DNA of 64,000 nt, from positions 62,001-126,000 of the forward strand of contig NZ_JACNML010000002.1 in assembly GCF_020005365.1 (NCBI RefSeq), read 5' to 3'. Source of the DNA: Kangiella shandongensis (GTDB taxonomy: Bacteria; Pseudomonadota; Gammaproteobacteria; Enterobacterales; Kangiellaceae). Below the pieces are notes generated by a model, which worked only from the letters and a program-made list of their open reading frames with translations, made no database searches and was not told where the DNA came from. Both the position numbers and the translations under genes were made by a program. This document shows, piece by piece, positions 1-8,950 of this stretch (within the stretch, counting starts at the first letter, position 1; every line of letters starts with the position of its first letter).

Positions 1-84
1 TTGGTCCTGTGCCAGTTGCTGGGAAAGGTGGGCAAAAGGCCCTTCCTGCCACGGCGTCAGACTGTTTTCCTCGAATAAACTCAT
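1..84 (-). CDS. holB: DNA polymerase III delta' subunit, N-terminal fragment
   Basis: Only the first 28 codons are inside the window; the gene runs off the left edge. The ATG at 84 overlaps the tmk stop as ATGA. The peptide begins MSLFEENSLTPWQEGPF, with the short LTPWQ-type opening I associate with delta' proteins, which then continue into the clamp-loader AAA+ fold. Delta' is a structural subunit of the clamp loader that places the beta sliding clamp on DNA. Position directly after tmk is the usual gammaproteobacterial order tmk-holB and carries much of the weight, because no ATPase motif is visible. The overlap suggests translational coupling to tmk. Confidence 0.8.
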   Translation of the reverse strand, partial: MSLFEENSLTPWQEGPFAHLSQQLAQDQ

Positions 85-725
85 GGCATCATCACCTTAT
101 GATAAAAGGCCGCCAGTGTTTTCTCGAGCTGCTCCTGCACCTGTTCGATTGAACCAGTGGCATCAATCACTTTCATACGCTCTGATTCGTCTTCAGCAAT
201 AGCAAGATAGCCATCTCGTACACGAGTGAAAAATTCGACTTTCTCAGTCTCAAAGCGGTCGACCGGACCACGTTTTTTCGCGCGCTCCAAACCAACCTCA
301 ACAGGCAGATCAAGTAATAGCGTCAGATCAGGCTTAAAGCCCTGTAGCGACCAGGTTTCCAGTTCTTTAAGTTTCTCAAAACCTAAGCCACGTCCCGCTC
401 CCTGATAGGCGAAACTGGCATCGGTAAAACGGTCACAAAGCACCCAGGTGCCCTGTTCCAGTGCCGGCTGAATTTTCTGGTAAACATGTTGGCATCGTGC
501 CGCGAACATCAGCAACAATTCGGTATGACTATCGACCATTTCTTCTCGCTTGTTGAGTAACAGCTCGCGAATTTCTTCAGCCAAAGGCGTACCGCCAGGT
601 TCGCGCGTATGGATCACCTCATGACCCTTGGCTTCGAGCCAATTCTTAACAAAAGCCATATTGGTTGATTTACCAACACCTTCTGTGCCTTCGACGGTGA
701 TAAACTGACCTTTTGAATTACTCAT
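81..725 (-). CDS. tmk: Thymidylate kinase
   Basis: This 214-residue protein phosphorylates dTMP to dTDP with ATP, the last committed step of dTTP synthesis in the cytoplasm. The P-loop GTEGVGKST lies at residues 13-21, the thymidylate-kinase Arg/Asp motif appears as CDRFTDASFAYQGAGRG near the middle, and TREPGG follows the P-loop as in bacterial enzymes. The length matches the family. The gene sits 12 bp after mltG on the same strand and overlaps holB by 4 bp, so it belongs to the fab/holB transcription unit. An AGGA is close to the ATG. Nothing unusual is seen. Confidence 0.97.
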   Translation of the reverse strand: MSNSKGQFITVEGTEGVGKSTNMAFVKNWLEAKGHEVIHTREPGGTPLAEEIRELLLNKREEMVDSHTELLLMFAARCQHVYQKIQPALEQGTWVLCDRFTDASFAYQGAGRGLGFEKLKELETWSLQGFKPDLTLLLDLPVEVGLERAKKRGPVDRFETEKVEFFTRVRDGYLAIAEDESERMKVIDATGSIEQVQEQLEKTLAAFYHKVMMP

Positions 726-737
726 ATCCTGCTCTTT

Positions 738-1736
738 TTATTGCTTTAACTGGTAGCGTCTGACGGCACGGTTATGCTCTGCCAGAGTTTTACTGAAATG
801 ATGACTGCCGTCCCCTTTTGCCACAAAATACAGAGTTTCACCGGGTACCGGCTGCAGAGCCGCATGGATCGCATCACGCCCCACTATTGCAATGGGTGTT
901 GGCGGTAAGCCTTTATGAACATAAGTATTCCACTGGTGCGGATTATGAATATCCCGGCGACGGATATTGCCATCAAAGTCCGGCAATAGACCATAAATTA
1001 TAGTGGGGTCGGTTTGTAATAACATGCCTCGCTTTAAGCGCCTGACAAATACGCCAGCGATTTCAGCTCGTTCGCTCGGTACCGCGGTTTCTTTTTCGAT
1101 AATCGACGCCATAATTAGCGCTTCATAGGGCTGCTCGTAAGGTAAATCCTTTGCGCGCTGACTCCACTCATCCACCAAAACCTGCTGCAGTTTATTGTGA
1201 GCACGTTTTAATATATCAATATCACTATCGCCTTTGGTGAACTGATAAGTGTCGGCAAAAAACAGGCCTTCGGGATAATCCTTTCCGGTGAAATTCAGCT
1301 GCTGCCAAACATCAAAATAATCCTTCGTATCAATCGTATGTACCAGATCATCATGCCTCGCCATCGCATCAAGCAATTCGTAAATGTTAGCACCTTCGAC
1401 CAGCGTAACCTGATAAGTAATCACATCTCCAGCGACCAGCTTTTGCAAAACATCAACCACGGTCATATCGGCAGTAACCCGATAATTACCCGCTTTAATA
1501 TCACGCAGCCCGGGCTTCATACGCATCAATAGCTGATAATAGTAGAAGTTATCGATACGCCCTTCTTCGTACCATTGTTGGCCCAACCCCGTCGCCGTTT
1601 CACCTGCGACCACCGTTAATTCCTGGTTTAAGCCCAGTGGTTGTTTAGCAAAGGCTTTAAAACCCTGCCAGAAATAGGCTGTAACGCCTGCAAATGCGAT
1701 CAGAATAATCAGAATGACGAGAAAGAATTTTTTCAT
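738..1736 (-). CDS. mltG: Endolytic murein transglycosylase MltG (YceG)
   Basis: This 332-residue inner-membrane enzyme cuts nascent glycan strands in the periplasm and is thought to set glycan chain length by terminating synthesis. A single N-terminal membrane helix (residues about 3-24) is followed by a LysM-like region and the YceG catalytic domain. The catalytic motif SIIEKET is at 211-217, where Glu214 matches the essential glutamate of E. coli MltG, and the LQTDPTIIYG and NPHQWNTY signatures follow. The gene lies between pabC (27 bp) and tmk (12 bp), the conserved order. Length and motifs are ordinary for the family. Confidence 0.95.
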   Translation of the reverse strand: MKKFFLVILIILIAFAGVTAYFWQGFKAFAKQPLGLNQELTVVAGETATGLGQQWYEEGRIDNFYYYQLLMRMKPGLRDIKAGNYRVTADMTVVDVLQKLVAGDVITYQVTLVEGANIYELLDAMARHDDLVHTIDTKDYFDVWQQLNFTGKDYPEGLFFADTYQFTKGDSDIDILKRAHNKLQQVLVDEWSQRAKDLPYEQPYEALIMASIIEKETAVPSERAEIAGVFVRRLKRGMLLQTDPTIIYGLLPDFDGNIRRRDIHNPHQWNTYVHKGLPPTPIAIVGRDAIHAALQPVPGETLYFVAKGDGSHHFSKTLAEHNRAVRRYQLKQ

Positions 1737-1763
1737 TGAAACTATAAGTGTTTAATTTTTATA

Positions 1764-2564
1764 CTAATTACTGCTTTGTTGATACTGTGTATTCAAGTCG
1801 GCAATCCCCGGATACACATCATACCGATGTTGACCAATTTTAGTAACTGGAATTAATCCATTCAGTGCGTTAGTTACCATGCAAAACTCTGCCTCACTCA
1901 AGATTTCCAGCCCGAATTGACTTGGCGCTATATTACCTTGAGTGTTCAACAACCAGCGCCGAACCGTTCCATTAACCCCCGCGCGCAACAAACTCGGCGT
2001 AAACCACTTACCGTTATTACAAAAGAAGATATTAGTTTTACTTCCACCAATAATCAGATCATCGGCTAACATAATACCATCAAAACAACTCTGTGGTATT
2101 TCCTCCTGAGCCAACACCTGCTCCAGTCGGTTTAAGTGCTTAATGCCAGCAAGAGCAGAGTTCTTGCTGTAAGGAGTCCCGCAAATGGATAGCTCAACAC
2201 CATCCTTAAGCTTTCCTGGAGGGACGAAGGGTGACCAGCTAGCAATACGATTGAGTTTAGGGTTGCTCGGTGCTTTATACCCCCGAAGCCCCGATCCTCT
2301 TGTAATAGTCAAACGAATGACACCATCTTTCTCAACCTGACTTGCTACAAGCTCATGAATTTCACGTTCAACTAACCCAACGTCTACAGCTGGGAATTTA
2401 AGCTTAGCGGAGCTAGAGTTGATCCGCTCTATATGTAGGGGCCAGTGCTCAATCTGAGCATTACGAATACGAATGGTGGTAAAAAAACCATCACCGTAAA
2501 GCAAGCCTCTATCGGAACTTTCGACAAAGGCATCAGGCTGACCATTTACTAAATGTTTTGGCAC
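1764..2564 (-). CDS. pabC: Aminodeoxychorismate lyase (PLP, fold type IV)
   Basis: This 266-residue enzyme converts 4-amino-4-deoxychorismate to p-aminobenzoate and pyruvate in folate synthesis. DRGLLYGDGFF at 18-28 is the class IV aminotransferase opening, Lys142 in GIKHLNRLEQV is the expected Schiff-base lysine for pyridoxal phosphate, and GSKTNIFF lies further on. The start is a GTG at 2564, with AGGG about eight bases upstream. The gene is followed by mltG and tmk as in E. coli. Its neighbour on the other side is a SEL1 gene instead of fabF, so pabC may depend on readthrough or a local promoter. Branched-chain aminotransferase is the main alternative, but length and context favour PabC. 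Confidence 0.93.
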   Translation of the reverse strand: MPKHLVNGQPDAFVESSDRGLLYGDGFFTTIRIRNAQIEHWPLHIERINSSSAKLKFPAVDVGLVEREIHELVASQVEKDGVIRLTITRGSGLRGYKAPSNPKLNRIASWSPFVPPGKLKDGVELSICGTPYSKNSALAGIKHLNRLEQVLAQEEIPQSCFDGIMLADDLIIGGSKTNIFFCNNGKWFTPSLLRAGVNGTVRRWLLNTQGNIAPSQFGLEILSEAEFCMVTNALNGLIPVTKIGQHRYDVYPGIADLNTQYQQSSN

Positions 2565-2634
2565 AATAAGACCCTAATAGCTAGTGTATGGGTATTTCAG
2601 CTAAGTATAATAAAATGTCCAGAAATCAGTTAGT

Positions 2635-3528
2635 TCAGCTCCCGCTACGTTCTGACTTGAGTATATAACAGAGTTTGTAGTTACTGTCTAAGCAGCGCTG
2701 TGCAGAAGTCTTTGCTATTGTTAACTGTTTGCTAGTCATCTCCCTTTTCAGTTCGGCCATCCCACTTTTGGCATTACTATTACCATTGTGATTCGCAAGG
2801 ATCAGCCACATATAGGCTACAGCGATATCTTGAGGAACTCCTCGCCCGTTACCGTACATGACAGCCAGGTTATTCTGTGCATCTGCATACCCTAATTTTG
2901 CAGCATCTCGAAACAAATTTATTGCGATATCATCTATTTGAGCCACTCCACTTCCAGTAAGATATAGCAGGCCTAAGTCATTTTGGGCATTTGGTAAGTT
3001 CTGTCGAGCAGCTTTATGGAGCCATTCAGCTGCTTTAGAATTATCTTTCAAAACTCCTCGTCCGTCACGATAAAAAACACCGACATTGTATTGTGATTTA
3101 ACCTCACCTTGCTTAGCAGCTTTTAAAAACCATTTAAGAGCTTCTTGAGCGCTTTGCTCCACACCTACTCCTTTATTGTACAAGATACCCAAATGGTACT
3201 GAGCCTCAGCATAATGTTGTGAAGCAGCCTTTTGGAACCAGTGGGCCGATTCTTTATAGTTTCTAGTAGCCCCCTGACCTCTATAATACATAATGCCTAA
3301 ATTAAACTGAGCCTCCGCATCCCCTTGCAGAGCAGCTTTATGGTACCATTTTAAAGCTTTCTGGTAGTTTTGCTTTACCCCTTGCCCATTATAATAAATA
3401 ACTCCAAGGTCAAACTCAGCATCTACGTTACCCTGAAGAGCCTTTTCTTTTACATCGTTAGACTCTCCATGAAGAGAAAGTGACCAAAAAAGTGTTGCTA
3501 GAAATAGGAGGAAGACTGTTCGATTCAT
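2635..3528 (-). CDS. Exported SEL1-like (TPR-type) repeat protein
   Basis: This 297-residue protein has a signal peptide (residues 1-22, hydrophobic core FLLFLATLFW) followed by about six tandem SEL1-like repeats of roughly 36 residues, each with the pattern A..LG..Y..G.GV..D...A..W...AA.qG. Such repeats build helical solenoids that bind other proteins; no catalytic motif is present. It is predicted to be periplasmic. The gene interrupts the otherwise conserved pabC-fabF adjacency and reads more AT-rich than the flanking fab genes, suggesting later insertion. Its partner cannot be told from sequence. The family call is firm, the function unknown. Confidence 0.85.
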   Translation of the reverse strand: MNRTVFLLFLATLFWSLSLHGESNDVKEKALQGNVDAEFDLGVIYYNGQGVKQNYQKALKWYHKAALQGDAEAQFNLGIMYYRGQGATRNYKESAHWFQKAASQHYAEAQYHLGILYNKGVGVEQSAQEALKWFLKAAKQGEVKSQYNVGVFYRDGRGVLKDNSKAAEWLHKAARQNLPNAQNDLGLLYLTGSGVAQIDDIAINLFRDAAKLGYADAQNNLAVMYGNGRGVPQDIAVAYMWLILANHNGNSNAKSGMAELKREMTSKQLTIAKTSAQRCLDSNYKLCYILKSERSGS

Positions 3529-3630
3529 TATGATTCCTTAATCCTTTATTAAGTCCGGTTGCTTGTAACTATACCTTAAGGATACGGAATAAAGAAACTA
3601 ACCTGAGGTTGCAACATTACTCCAGACAAT

Positions 3631-3656
3631 AAAAAAGGCGGTAAAAACCGCCTTTT
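3631..3656 (-). terminator. Rho-independent terminator after fabF
   Basis: The arms GGCGGT (3637-3642) and ACCGCC (3647-3652) pair around an AAAA loop, extended by an A/T run on both sides. On the minus strand the hairpin is followed by six T residues. It lies 25 bp past the fabF stop, so it should end the fabF transcript before the SEL1 gene. Confidence 0.85.
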
Positions 3657-3680
3657 AAGGTGATATGTTCTAAAGTTTAA

Positions 3681-4919
3681 CTAGACTTTAGTAAACACTA
3701 GCGAGCCGTTCGTACCACCAAAACCAAATGAGTTACATAGAACATGCTTCAGTTCAGTTTCACGGGCGGTATGAGGAACATAATCCAGATCACAGCCTTC
3801 ACCTGGGTTATCCAGATTGATGGTTGGTGGAGCAACTTGATCGACCAGCGCTAGAACACTGAAAATCGACTCAACAGCACCAGCAGCACCTAATAAATGA
3901 CCGGTCATTGATTTTGTTGAGCTAACCATAACTTTATTAGCATGATCACCAAAAATGGCTTTAACCGCATCCGTTTCAGCGATATCCCCCGTTGGTGTCG
4001 AAGTACCGTGGGCATTAATATACTGAACCTGTTCTGGACTTAGCTCTGCATCATGCAACGCATTTTTCATCGCAGAAGCAGCGCCTTCACCGCCAGGGGC
4101 AGGGGCCGTCATGTGATAAGCATCCGCACTCATACCGAAACCTGTAAGTTCAGCATAAATCTTAGCGCCACGAGCTTTTGCATGTTCATACTCTTCGAGC
4201 ATCATCACACCAGCACCATCGCCCATAACAAACCCATCACGATCAGTATCCCAAGGACGACTGGCCGCATGAGGATGATCATTACGAGTAGACAGCGCTT
4301 TCGCCGAGCTAAAGCCACCTAAAGCCGTTGGCGTCGTCGCTTTTTCTGCTCCGCCAGCCAATATCGCATCTGCGTCGCCATACGCAATCATACGAGCCGC
4401 ATGACCAATAGTATGGACGCCAGTAGTACAGGCCGTAACAATCGCAATGTTGGGCCCTTTTAAGCCATAATTAATCGACAGATGTCCGGAGATCATGTTG
4501 ATAATAGATCCAGGAACGAAAAATGGGGAAATCTTGCGAGGACCCGACTTGTTCCACAACAATGTATTCTTCTCTATCGTTTCCAGGCCGCCAATACCAG
4601 CACCGACACAAGCACCTATGCGATGTGCATTGTCTGAAGTCACTTCCAGACCAGAGTCTTCCCAGGCCTGTGCGCCAGCAACGATACCGTACTGAATAAA
4701 CTTGTCCATGCGACGTGCATCTCTTTTCGAGACCGCAGGCTCTGAGTTAAAGTCTTTAACCGTGCAGGCGAACTTCGTATTAAACTCGCTGACATCAAAG
4801 TCTTCGATCGGTCCAGCGCCGCTACGACCAGCTAGAATACCTTCCCATGAATCTTTAATGTTATTACCTAGCGGGCTCAACATACCAAGACCAGTAACAA
4901 CAACTCTACGCTTACTCAA
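3681..4919 (-). CDS. fabF: 3-oxoacyl-ACP synthase II
   Basis: This 412-residue condensing enzyme elongates acyl-ACP with malonyl-ACP in the cytoplasm. The thiolase-fold catalytic triad is visible: Cys164 in TACTTG, a His in [11 protein letters not shown] (about 304) and a His in [12 protein letters not shown] (about 341), with the C-terminal GFGGTNGSL loop. The start is TTG at 4919, preceded by AGAGGTG about six bases away, and it gives the normal N-terminus [10 protein letters not shown]. FabF follows acpP, but a terminator hairpin stands in the 200 bp between them, so fabF expression probably relies on partial readthrough or its own promoter. FabB is excluded by length and neighbours. Confidence 0.97.
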   Translation of the reverse strand: MSKRRVVVTGLGMLSPLGNNIKDSWEGILAGRSGAGPIEDFDVSEFNTKFACTVKDFNSEPAVSKRDARRMDKFIQYGIVAGAQAWEDSGLEVTSDNAHRIGACVGAGIGGLETIEKNTLLWNKSGPRKISPFFVPGSIINMISGHLSINYGLKGPNIAIVTACTTGVHTIGHAARMIAYGDADAILAGGAEKATTPTALGGFSSAKALSTRNDHPHAASRPWDTDRDGFVMGDGAGVMMLEEYEHAKARGAKIYAELTGFGMSADAYHMTAPAPGGEGAASAMKNALHDAELSPEQVQYINAHGTSTPTGDIAETDAVKAIFGDHANKVMVSSTKSMTGHLLGAAGAVESIFSVLALVDQVAPPTINLDNPGEGCDLDYVPHTARETELKHVLCNSFGFGGTNGSLVFTKV

Positions 4920-5028
4920 GGAACACCTCTCGATTAATTGCTTAATATCGTCACTTTACTATTGATTGGGCAAGGGTTGCTTCGGTAATGATCATTTGAG
5001 CTCGGCCGAACCCATCAGTGACTTATCT

Positions 5029-5064
5029 AAAAAAATGGGCAAAATACTTTCGTATTTCACCCAT
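5029..5064 (-). terminator. Terminator hairpin between acpP and fabF
   Basis: A 13-base arm at 5035-5047 pairs with 5052-5064 (two mismatches, TTTC loop on the plus strand). Read on the minus strand, the stem is followed directly by seven T residues (5029-5035). The site is 55 bp after the acpP stop. It would produce a short abundant acpP transcript with reduced flow into fabF. Confidence 0.75.
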
Positions 5065-5118
5065 TATATTCGTTAACTATTACAAATAGATGTACGAATA
5101 GATTGCAGACGAGTTGGC

Positions 5119-5358
5119 TTACGCGTCAACATTAGCCTTAATGTAATCAATCGCTGCTTGAACAGTGTTGATTTTTTCAGCTTCTTCGTCTGGGATTTCA
5201 GTGTCGAACTCTTCTTCTAGAGCCATTACTAGCTCTACTGTATCCAGTGAATCAGCACCTAGATCGTCAACAAAAGACGCTTCAGCTGTAACTTCGTCTT
5301 CTTTAACACCTAGTTGTTCAACAACGATACCTTTTACACGTTCTTCGATAGTACTCAT
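5119..5358 (-). CDS. acpP: Acyl carrier protein
   Basis: This 79-residue, strongly acidic carrier protein holds growing acyl chains on phosphopantetheine. The attachment site is Ser37 in the classical [15 protein letters not shown] motif. The start was set at the ATG at 5358, because [10 protein letters not shown] is the standard ACP opening and GAGGAA lies upstream; a 52-residue in-frame extension towards 5514 has no ACP character. It sits between fabG and fabF as in E. coli, but is separated from fabG by 567 bp, so it probably has its own promoter, and it is followed by a terminator hairpin. The match to the family is nearly complete. Confidence 0.98.
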   Translation of the reverse strand: MSTIEERVKGIVVEQLGVKEDEVTAEASFVDDLGADSLDTVELVMALEEEFDTEIPDEEAEKINTVQAAIDYIKANVDA

Positions 5359-5404
5359 CTGTTTAAATTCCTCGTTTGTATCAACAGTATCACACTGCGT
5401 GGGT

Positions 5405-5432
5405 AGTTTAGTTAACTGAACCAAAGTTGCAA
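5405..5432 (-). promoter_or_regulatory. Possible acpP sigma-70 promoter
   Basis: Read on the minus strand, TTGCAA (5427-5432) and TAAACT (5405-5410) are separated by 16 bases, about 40 bases upstream of the acpP ATG. The -10 box is weak, but the spacing and the isolated position of acpP fit. This is inferred from box similarity only. Confidence 0.35.
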
Positions 5433-5618
5433 GTGCAAATTGCCTTTTTTGAAAAAGGTCAGACCACGCATAAATTACAACTTTTGGTAAAAAATTAAAA
5501 GCAGATAATAACAAAAATCACCTGCCAGTCACAAAAATTTATCTTAAAAAACTATAGGTTATAGTAATCATTAAACTCTATATCCGCTTTACTAATAGAA
5601 CGGAGAACTAAAGTTATA

Positions 5619-5720
5619 CCCTTTTCTTTGCTTGTCCAAAGAAAAGGGCGAAAAGAAAAGACACCCCAAACATTAGGCCTAAAGGCTGCCCTTACGGTTA
5701 ATGTTAAAGGGGTTATAGGC
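5619..5720 (+). repeat. Dispersed stem-loop repeat, copy A
   Basis: A perfect 12-bp stem (5619-5630 with 5637-5648, loop CTTGTC) is followed by an A-rich run, ACACCCC, and the motif ATTAGGCCTAAAGG. An outer pair, ACATTA near 5680 and TAATGT near 5700, encloses the GGCC core. The same layout recurs at 10960, 54585 and, inverted, 55074. No protein coding is supported. Confidence 0.7.
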
Positions 5721-5925
5721 GCTAACCTGTAACCCTGAAATAAACCTTAATACTTAATAATTTCAAACAGTCATTTAGAACGATTGTTTTGTTCACTCTA
5801 AACCCGTCTAAGCTGTAATTTTTGAGATTTGACGCGGCAGATTTTAACGCGGTTGCTGAATGTATATACAATACATGATGCGACGAGTATAAAGTCTAAC
5901 ACAGTCAAATCCCAAAAAAGGACGC

Positions 5926-6672
5926 TTAGATCATATGCATCCCACCATTAACATTAATCGTTTCACCCGTAATATAACCTGCCAAATCAGACGCTAAGAA
6001 ACCTACGGCGTTGGCAATATCTTCCGGCTGACCTAAACTCGCCATTGGAACCTGGTCAAGCATGACCTTGCGTTGCTCGTCATTCAGAGCTTTGGTCATA
6101 TCGGTATCAATAAAGCCAGGCGCCACCACATTCACCGTAATCCCACGTGAACCAACTTCGCGAGCTAGCGACTTAGAGAAACCGATCAAGCCTGCTTTTG
6201 CAGCTGAGTAGTTTGCCTGCCCTGGATTGCCCATAGTACCTACCACAGAACCAATAGTAACGATTCGGCCCCATTTCGCTTTCATCATACCTCGCAGGCA
6301 TGCTTTAGACAGACGGAAGATAGACGTCAGGTTAGTCTCTAAAATACTATCCCATTCATCATCTTTCATGCGCATTAGAAGATTATCGCGCGTGATACCG
6401 GCATTATTGACCAAGATATCCGGCGTTCTGCCCTGCTCGTCTTTGATCGTATCCAGTACACTCTTAATACTGTCCGCATCGGTAACGTTAAGGCACAAGC
6501 CTTTACCGTCTAAGCCAGCCGCTTTAAAGTTTTCTGTAATCTTTTCAGCGCCGGCCTCAGAAGTTGCTGTACCATAAACCACAGCGCCGGACTGAGACAA
6601 GTTATGAGCGATAGCCTGGCCAATACCGCGGCTCGCGCCTGTAACTAATGCAACTTTTCCTTCAATACTCAT
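5926..6672 (-). CDS. fabG: 3-oxoacyl-ACP reductase
   Basis: This 248-residue short-chain dehydrogenase reduces 3-oxoacyl-ACP with NADPH in each elongation cycle. The cofactor motif TGASRGIG is at 11-18, NNAG follows at about 90, and the catalytic YSAAKAG is near residue 155. The C-terminus ends in GGMHM(I), typical of bacterial FabG. It starts at an ATG with an AGGTAG-type ribosome site, 23 bp after fabD, so the two are co-transcribed. Many SDR enzymes look alike, but the place between fabD and acpP fixes the role. Confidence 0.97.
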   Translation of the reverse strand: MSIEGKVALVTGASRGIGQAIAHNLSQSGAVVYGTATSEAGAEKITENFKAAGLDGKGLCLNVTDADSIKSVLDTIKDEQGRTPDILVNNAGITRDNLLMRMKDDEWDSILETNLTSIFRLSKACLRGMMKAKWGRIVTIGSVVGTMGNPGQANYSAAKAGLIGFSKSLAREVGSRGITVNVVAPGFIDTDMTKALNDEQRKVMLDQVPMASLGQPEDIANAVGFLASDLAGYITGETINVNGGMHMI

Positions 6673-6695
6673 TGTTATATACCTACCTAAATCGA

Positions 6696-7622
6696 TTATT
6701 CAGCTAACGCAGCTTCAAATTTATCTAATGTTCCTAAAGGCTTACCCGTTAGGCTACGATCAATTCGCTTCGCTAAGCCGCATAGGACATTACCCGGGCC
6801 GCACTCATGGAGGATTTCAACACCTTCCTGCTTTAATCGCTGTACTGTTTCTGTCCAGCGCACTGGATTATAAAGCTGGCGGATCAGTGCATCTTTAATC
6901 GCATCAGCTGTCGCTTCAGTTGAAACATCCACATTATTAATCACGGGTATGTCAGGATTATTAAAGTTAGTCGCTTCAAGCTTTTCCGCTAATTTCTCGG
7001 CCGCTGGCTTCATCAAAGCACAGTGCGAAGGAACGCTTACTGGCAATGGTAACGCACGCTTAGCGCCTGCTTCTTTACAGGCTTCCATCGCACGCTCAAC
7101 GGCCTCAGCACTACCCGCAATAACGACCTGACCAGGAGAGTTATAGTTAACCGCTTCAACCACGTCGCCCTGGGCACTATCGGCACACGCCTGACGTACC
7201 TTGTCATCATCCAAACCAATAATCGCTGCCATTTTGCCCGTACCTGTTGGTACGGCCGCTTGCATAAACTCACCGCGGGCCTGAACCAATGCCGCAGCGT
7301 CTCTTAGCGATAAAACGCCGGCTGCCACTAAAGCGCTGTACTCGCCTAGGCTGTGACCAGCTAAAAAGTCAGGTTTAGCGCCACCTTTTTCCTGCCACAA
7401 ACGCCAAAGCGCAATGCTTGCCGTTAATAACGCTGGCTGCGTGTATTGCGTCTGGCTCAATTTTTCTTCATCATTTTGAACCAAGTCCCACAGGTTGTAA
7501 CCCAAACCTTCGCTTGCTTCAGCGAAAGTCAGCTCAATTAACGGTGTTGAAGCAGCCACATCCGCCAACATACCTAATGCCTGCGAACCCTGGCCTGGAA
7601 ATACAAATGCTGTTTTACTCAT
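6696..7622 (-). CDS. fabD: Malonyl-CoA:ACP transacylase
   Basis: This 308-residue enzyme transfers malonyl from CoA to ACP, supplying the extender for FabH and FabF. It opens with FVFPGQGSQ, has the nucleophile Ser91 in GHSLGEYSAL, and a His in PSHCALM near residue 200, as expected of the FabD hydrolase fold. The GTGKMAAIIGL segment is also typical. Length is normal. It is 23 bp upstream of fabG; a 329-bp gap with repeats separates it from fabH, where E. coli has only a few bases. Confidence 0.97.
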   Translation of the reverse strand: MSKTAFVFPGQGSQALGMLADVAASTPLIELTFAEASEGLGYNLWDLVQNDEEKLSQTQYTQPALLTASIALWRLWQEKGGAKPDFLAGHSLGEYSALVAAGVLSLRDAAALVQARGEFMQAAVPTGTGKMAAIIGLDDDKVRQACADSAQGDVVEAVNYNSPGQVVIAGSAEAVERAMEACKEAGAKRALPLPVSVPSHCALMKPAAEKLAEKLEATNFNNPDIPVINNVDVSTEATADAIKDALIRQLYNPVRWTETVQRLKQEGVEILHECGPGNVLCGLAKRIDRSLTGKPLGTLDKFEAALAE

Positions 7623-7740
7623 AACAAATTCTTTTCTTTTATTTCAATATATTAGGTTTATTTCTTCATGCGATATTTTAACTATCTAAGCTCGAAAAAG
7701 AGCTAGACAATGCTGAAGCTCTTTCCCAACTTCTTTTAAG

Positions 7741-7797
7741 TCACTGGATCCCGCGTTAAACAACCGAAGGAAGCAACTTTCGGTGCCGCGGGATGAC
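7741..7797 (-). repeat. GGGATCC-type palindromic repeat, copy 1
   Basis: The segment starts TCACTGGATCCCGCG and ends GCCGCGGGATGACG, with an inner CCGAAGGAAG. Its reverse complement aligns along its whole length with 11203-11255, sharing GGGATCCAGTG, CTTCCTTCGG and CATCCCG. It is a dispersed intergenic palindrome, not coding. Confidence 0.7.
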
Positions 7798-7864
7798 GTT
7801 ATTTCGTACTCTTTCTGGAATATTTTTAATTCCACAAAATTTCAGGATACAGGTTAGGCGAGGC

Positions 7865-7923
7865 AAAAATCATTTTTATAGCCCAGTTTAGCTATTCTAA
7901 ATGAGCAGATAAAAATGATTTTT
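7865..7923. repeat. Perfect 15-bp inverted repeat after fabH
   Basis: AAAAATCATTTTTAT at 7865-7879 is exactly complementary to 7909-7923, enclosing 29 bases. The similarity extends outwards imperfectly to AATTCCA motifs on each side (about 7832 and 7963). It sits just after the fabH stop on the minus strand, so it could act as an mRNA-end structure or be a small mobile-element relic. Confidence 0.65.
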
Positions 7924-7951
7924 AACAATGCATAACCGAAATACTGGAATT

Positions 7952-8914
7952 TTAATATTTAATTAAGGCGGAACCCCATGTGAATCCACCCCCAAAACTC
8001 TCCAGCAGACACACATCGCCACGCTTAATACGACCATCTTCAATCGCTTCACACATAGCTAGCGGGATCGAAGCGCTCGATGTATTACCGTGCTTGTCGA
8101 CAGTTACCACAACTTTATCCATACCAGCGCCCAACTTCTTCGCTGTCGCCTGAATAATGCGGATATTAGCCTGGTGTGGAATTAGCCAATCAATGTCAGC
8201 TTTACTCATATTGTTGGCTTCTAAAGTCTCGTCAACGATGCTGCTTAATGTTTTGACAGCGACCTTGAAGACTTCATTGCCTCGCATGACAATTTGAGGC
8301 TCAGGGAAATCACCTAGCTGACCACGTAGGCCATTGTTGCAGTACAACAAATCGCCATAACCGCCATCAGCATGAATGTGGGTCGATAAAATGCCCGGTT
8401 CTTCGCTCGCCGTGACCACAGCTGCACCGGCACCATCACCAAAAATCACACAGGTCGTTCTATCTTCCCAGTTAACCAGCCGAGAAAGCACTTCCGTACC
8501 AACGACAAGCACATTCTTACGATGACCGGTCTTGATAAACTGATCGGCAATGCTCAAGCCATAAACAAAACCCGGACAGGCAGTAGTAATATCAAATGCA
8601 GGGACTCCGCCAATGCCCAACTGGTGACCAATATAACAAGCCGAACTTGGGAACATCTTGTCTGGAGTGGCGGTACCAACAACAATCATATCGATATCTC
8701 TGGCATCAATGCCGGCATCTTCGATCGCCTTTTTCGCCGCTTCCACACCTAAATCTGAAGCCGACTGATCATCCGCAGCGATATGGCGCGTTTTAATGCC
8801 GGTACGCTCAGTAATCCATTGGTCCGATGTTTCAACGATTTTCTCCAGATCGGCGTTGGTTAATACCTTCTCTGGTAAATAACTTCCCATGCCTAGAATT
8901 CGAGAATGTTTCAC
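7952..8914 (-). CDS. fabH: 3-oxoacyl-ACP synthase III
   Basis: This 320-residue enzyme starts fatty-acid synthesis by condensing acetyl-CoA with malonyl-ACP. Cys113 in TACPGF is the nucleophile; the His in PHQANIRI (about 245) and the Asn in GNTSSAS (about 275) complete the triad. The ending [10 protein letters not shown] is diagnostic. The start is GTG at 8914, with AGGT seven bases upstream; it yields the normal [14 protein letters not shown] opening. It is 36 bp after plsX, in the usual order, so co-transcription is likely. Confidence 0.97.
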   Translation of the reverse strand: MKHSRILGMGSYLPEKVLTNADLEKIVETSDQWITERTGIKTRHIAADDQSASDLGVEAAKKAIEDAGIDARDIDMIVVGTATPDKMFPSSACYIGHQLGIGGVPAFDITTACPGFVYGLSIADQFIKTGHRKNVLVVGTEVLSRLVNWEDRTTCVIFGDGAGAAVVTASEEPGILSTHIHADGGYGDLLYCNNGLRGQLGDFPEPQIVMRGNEVFKVAVKTLSSIVDETLEANNMSKADIDWLIPHQANIRIIQATAKKLGAGMDKVVVTVDKHGNTSSASIPLAMCEAIEDGRIKRGDVCLLESFGGGFTWGSALIKY

Positions 8915-8950
8915 ACTATCTACCTTTTATTTTAATCATTAAGAAGAGCT

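Larger units (their letters stand above)
5359..5925. other. Non-coding gap between acpP and fabG
   Basis: This 567-bp gap in an otherwise compact cluster has no credible gene. It holds the probable acpP promoter near its left end, hairpin repeat copy A (5619-5720), and AT-rich sequence towards fabG. I see no clear fabG terminator. Confidence 0.7.
7623..7951. other. Non-coding gap between fabH and fabD
   Basis: This 329-bp interval holds no gene. It contains one copy of a GGGATCC-type palindromic repeat (7741-7797) and a long AT-rich inverted repeat (7865-7923) just downstream of the fabH stop. A fabD promoter may lie here, but I could not pick clear boxes. Confidence 0.65.

Noticed and set aside
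5359-5514. N-terminal extension of acyl carrier protein by 52 residues
   Set aside because: ACP has a fixed short length, and the ATG at 5358 has a good ribosome site. The extension shows no domain.
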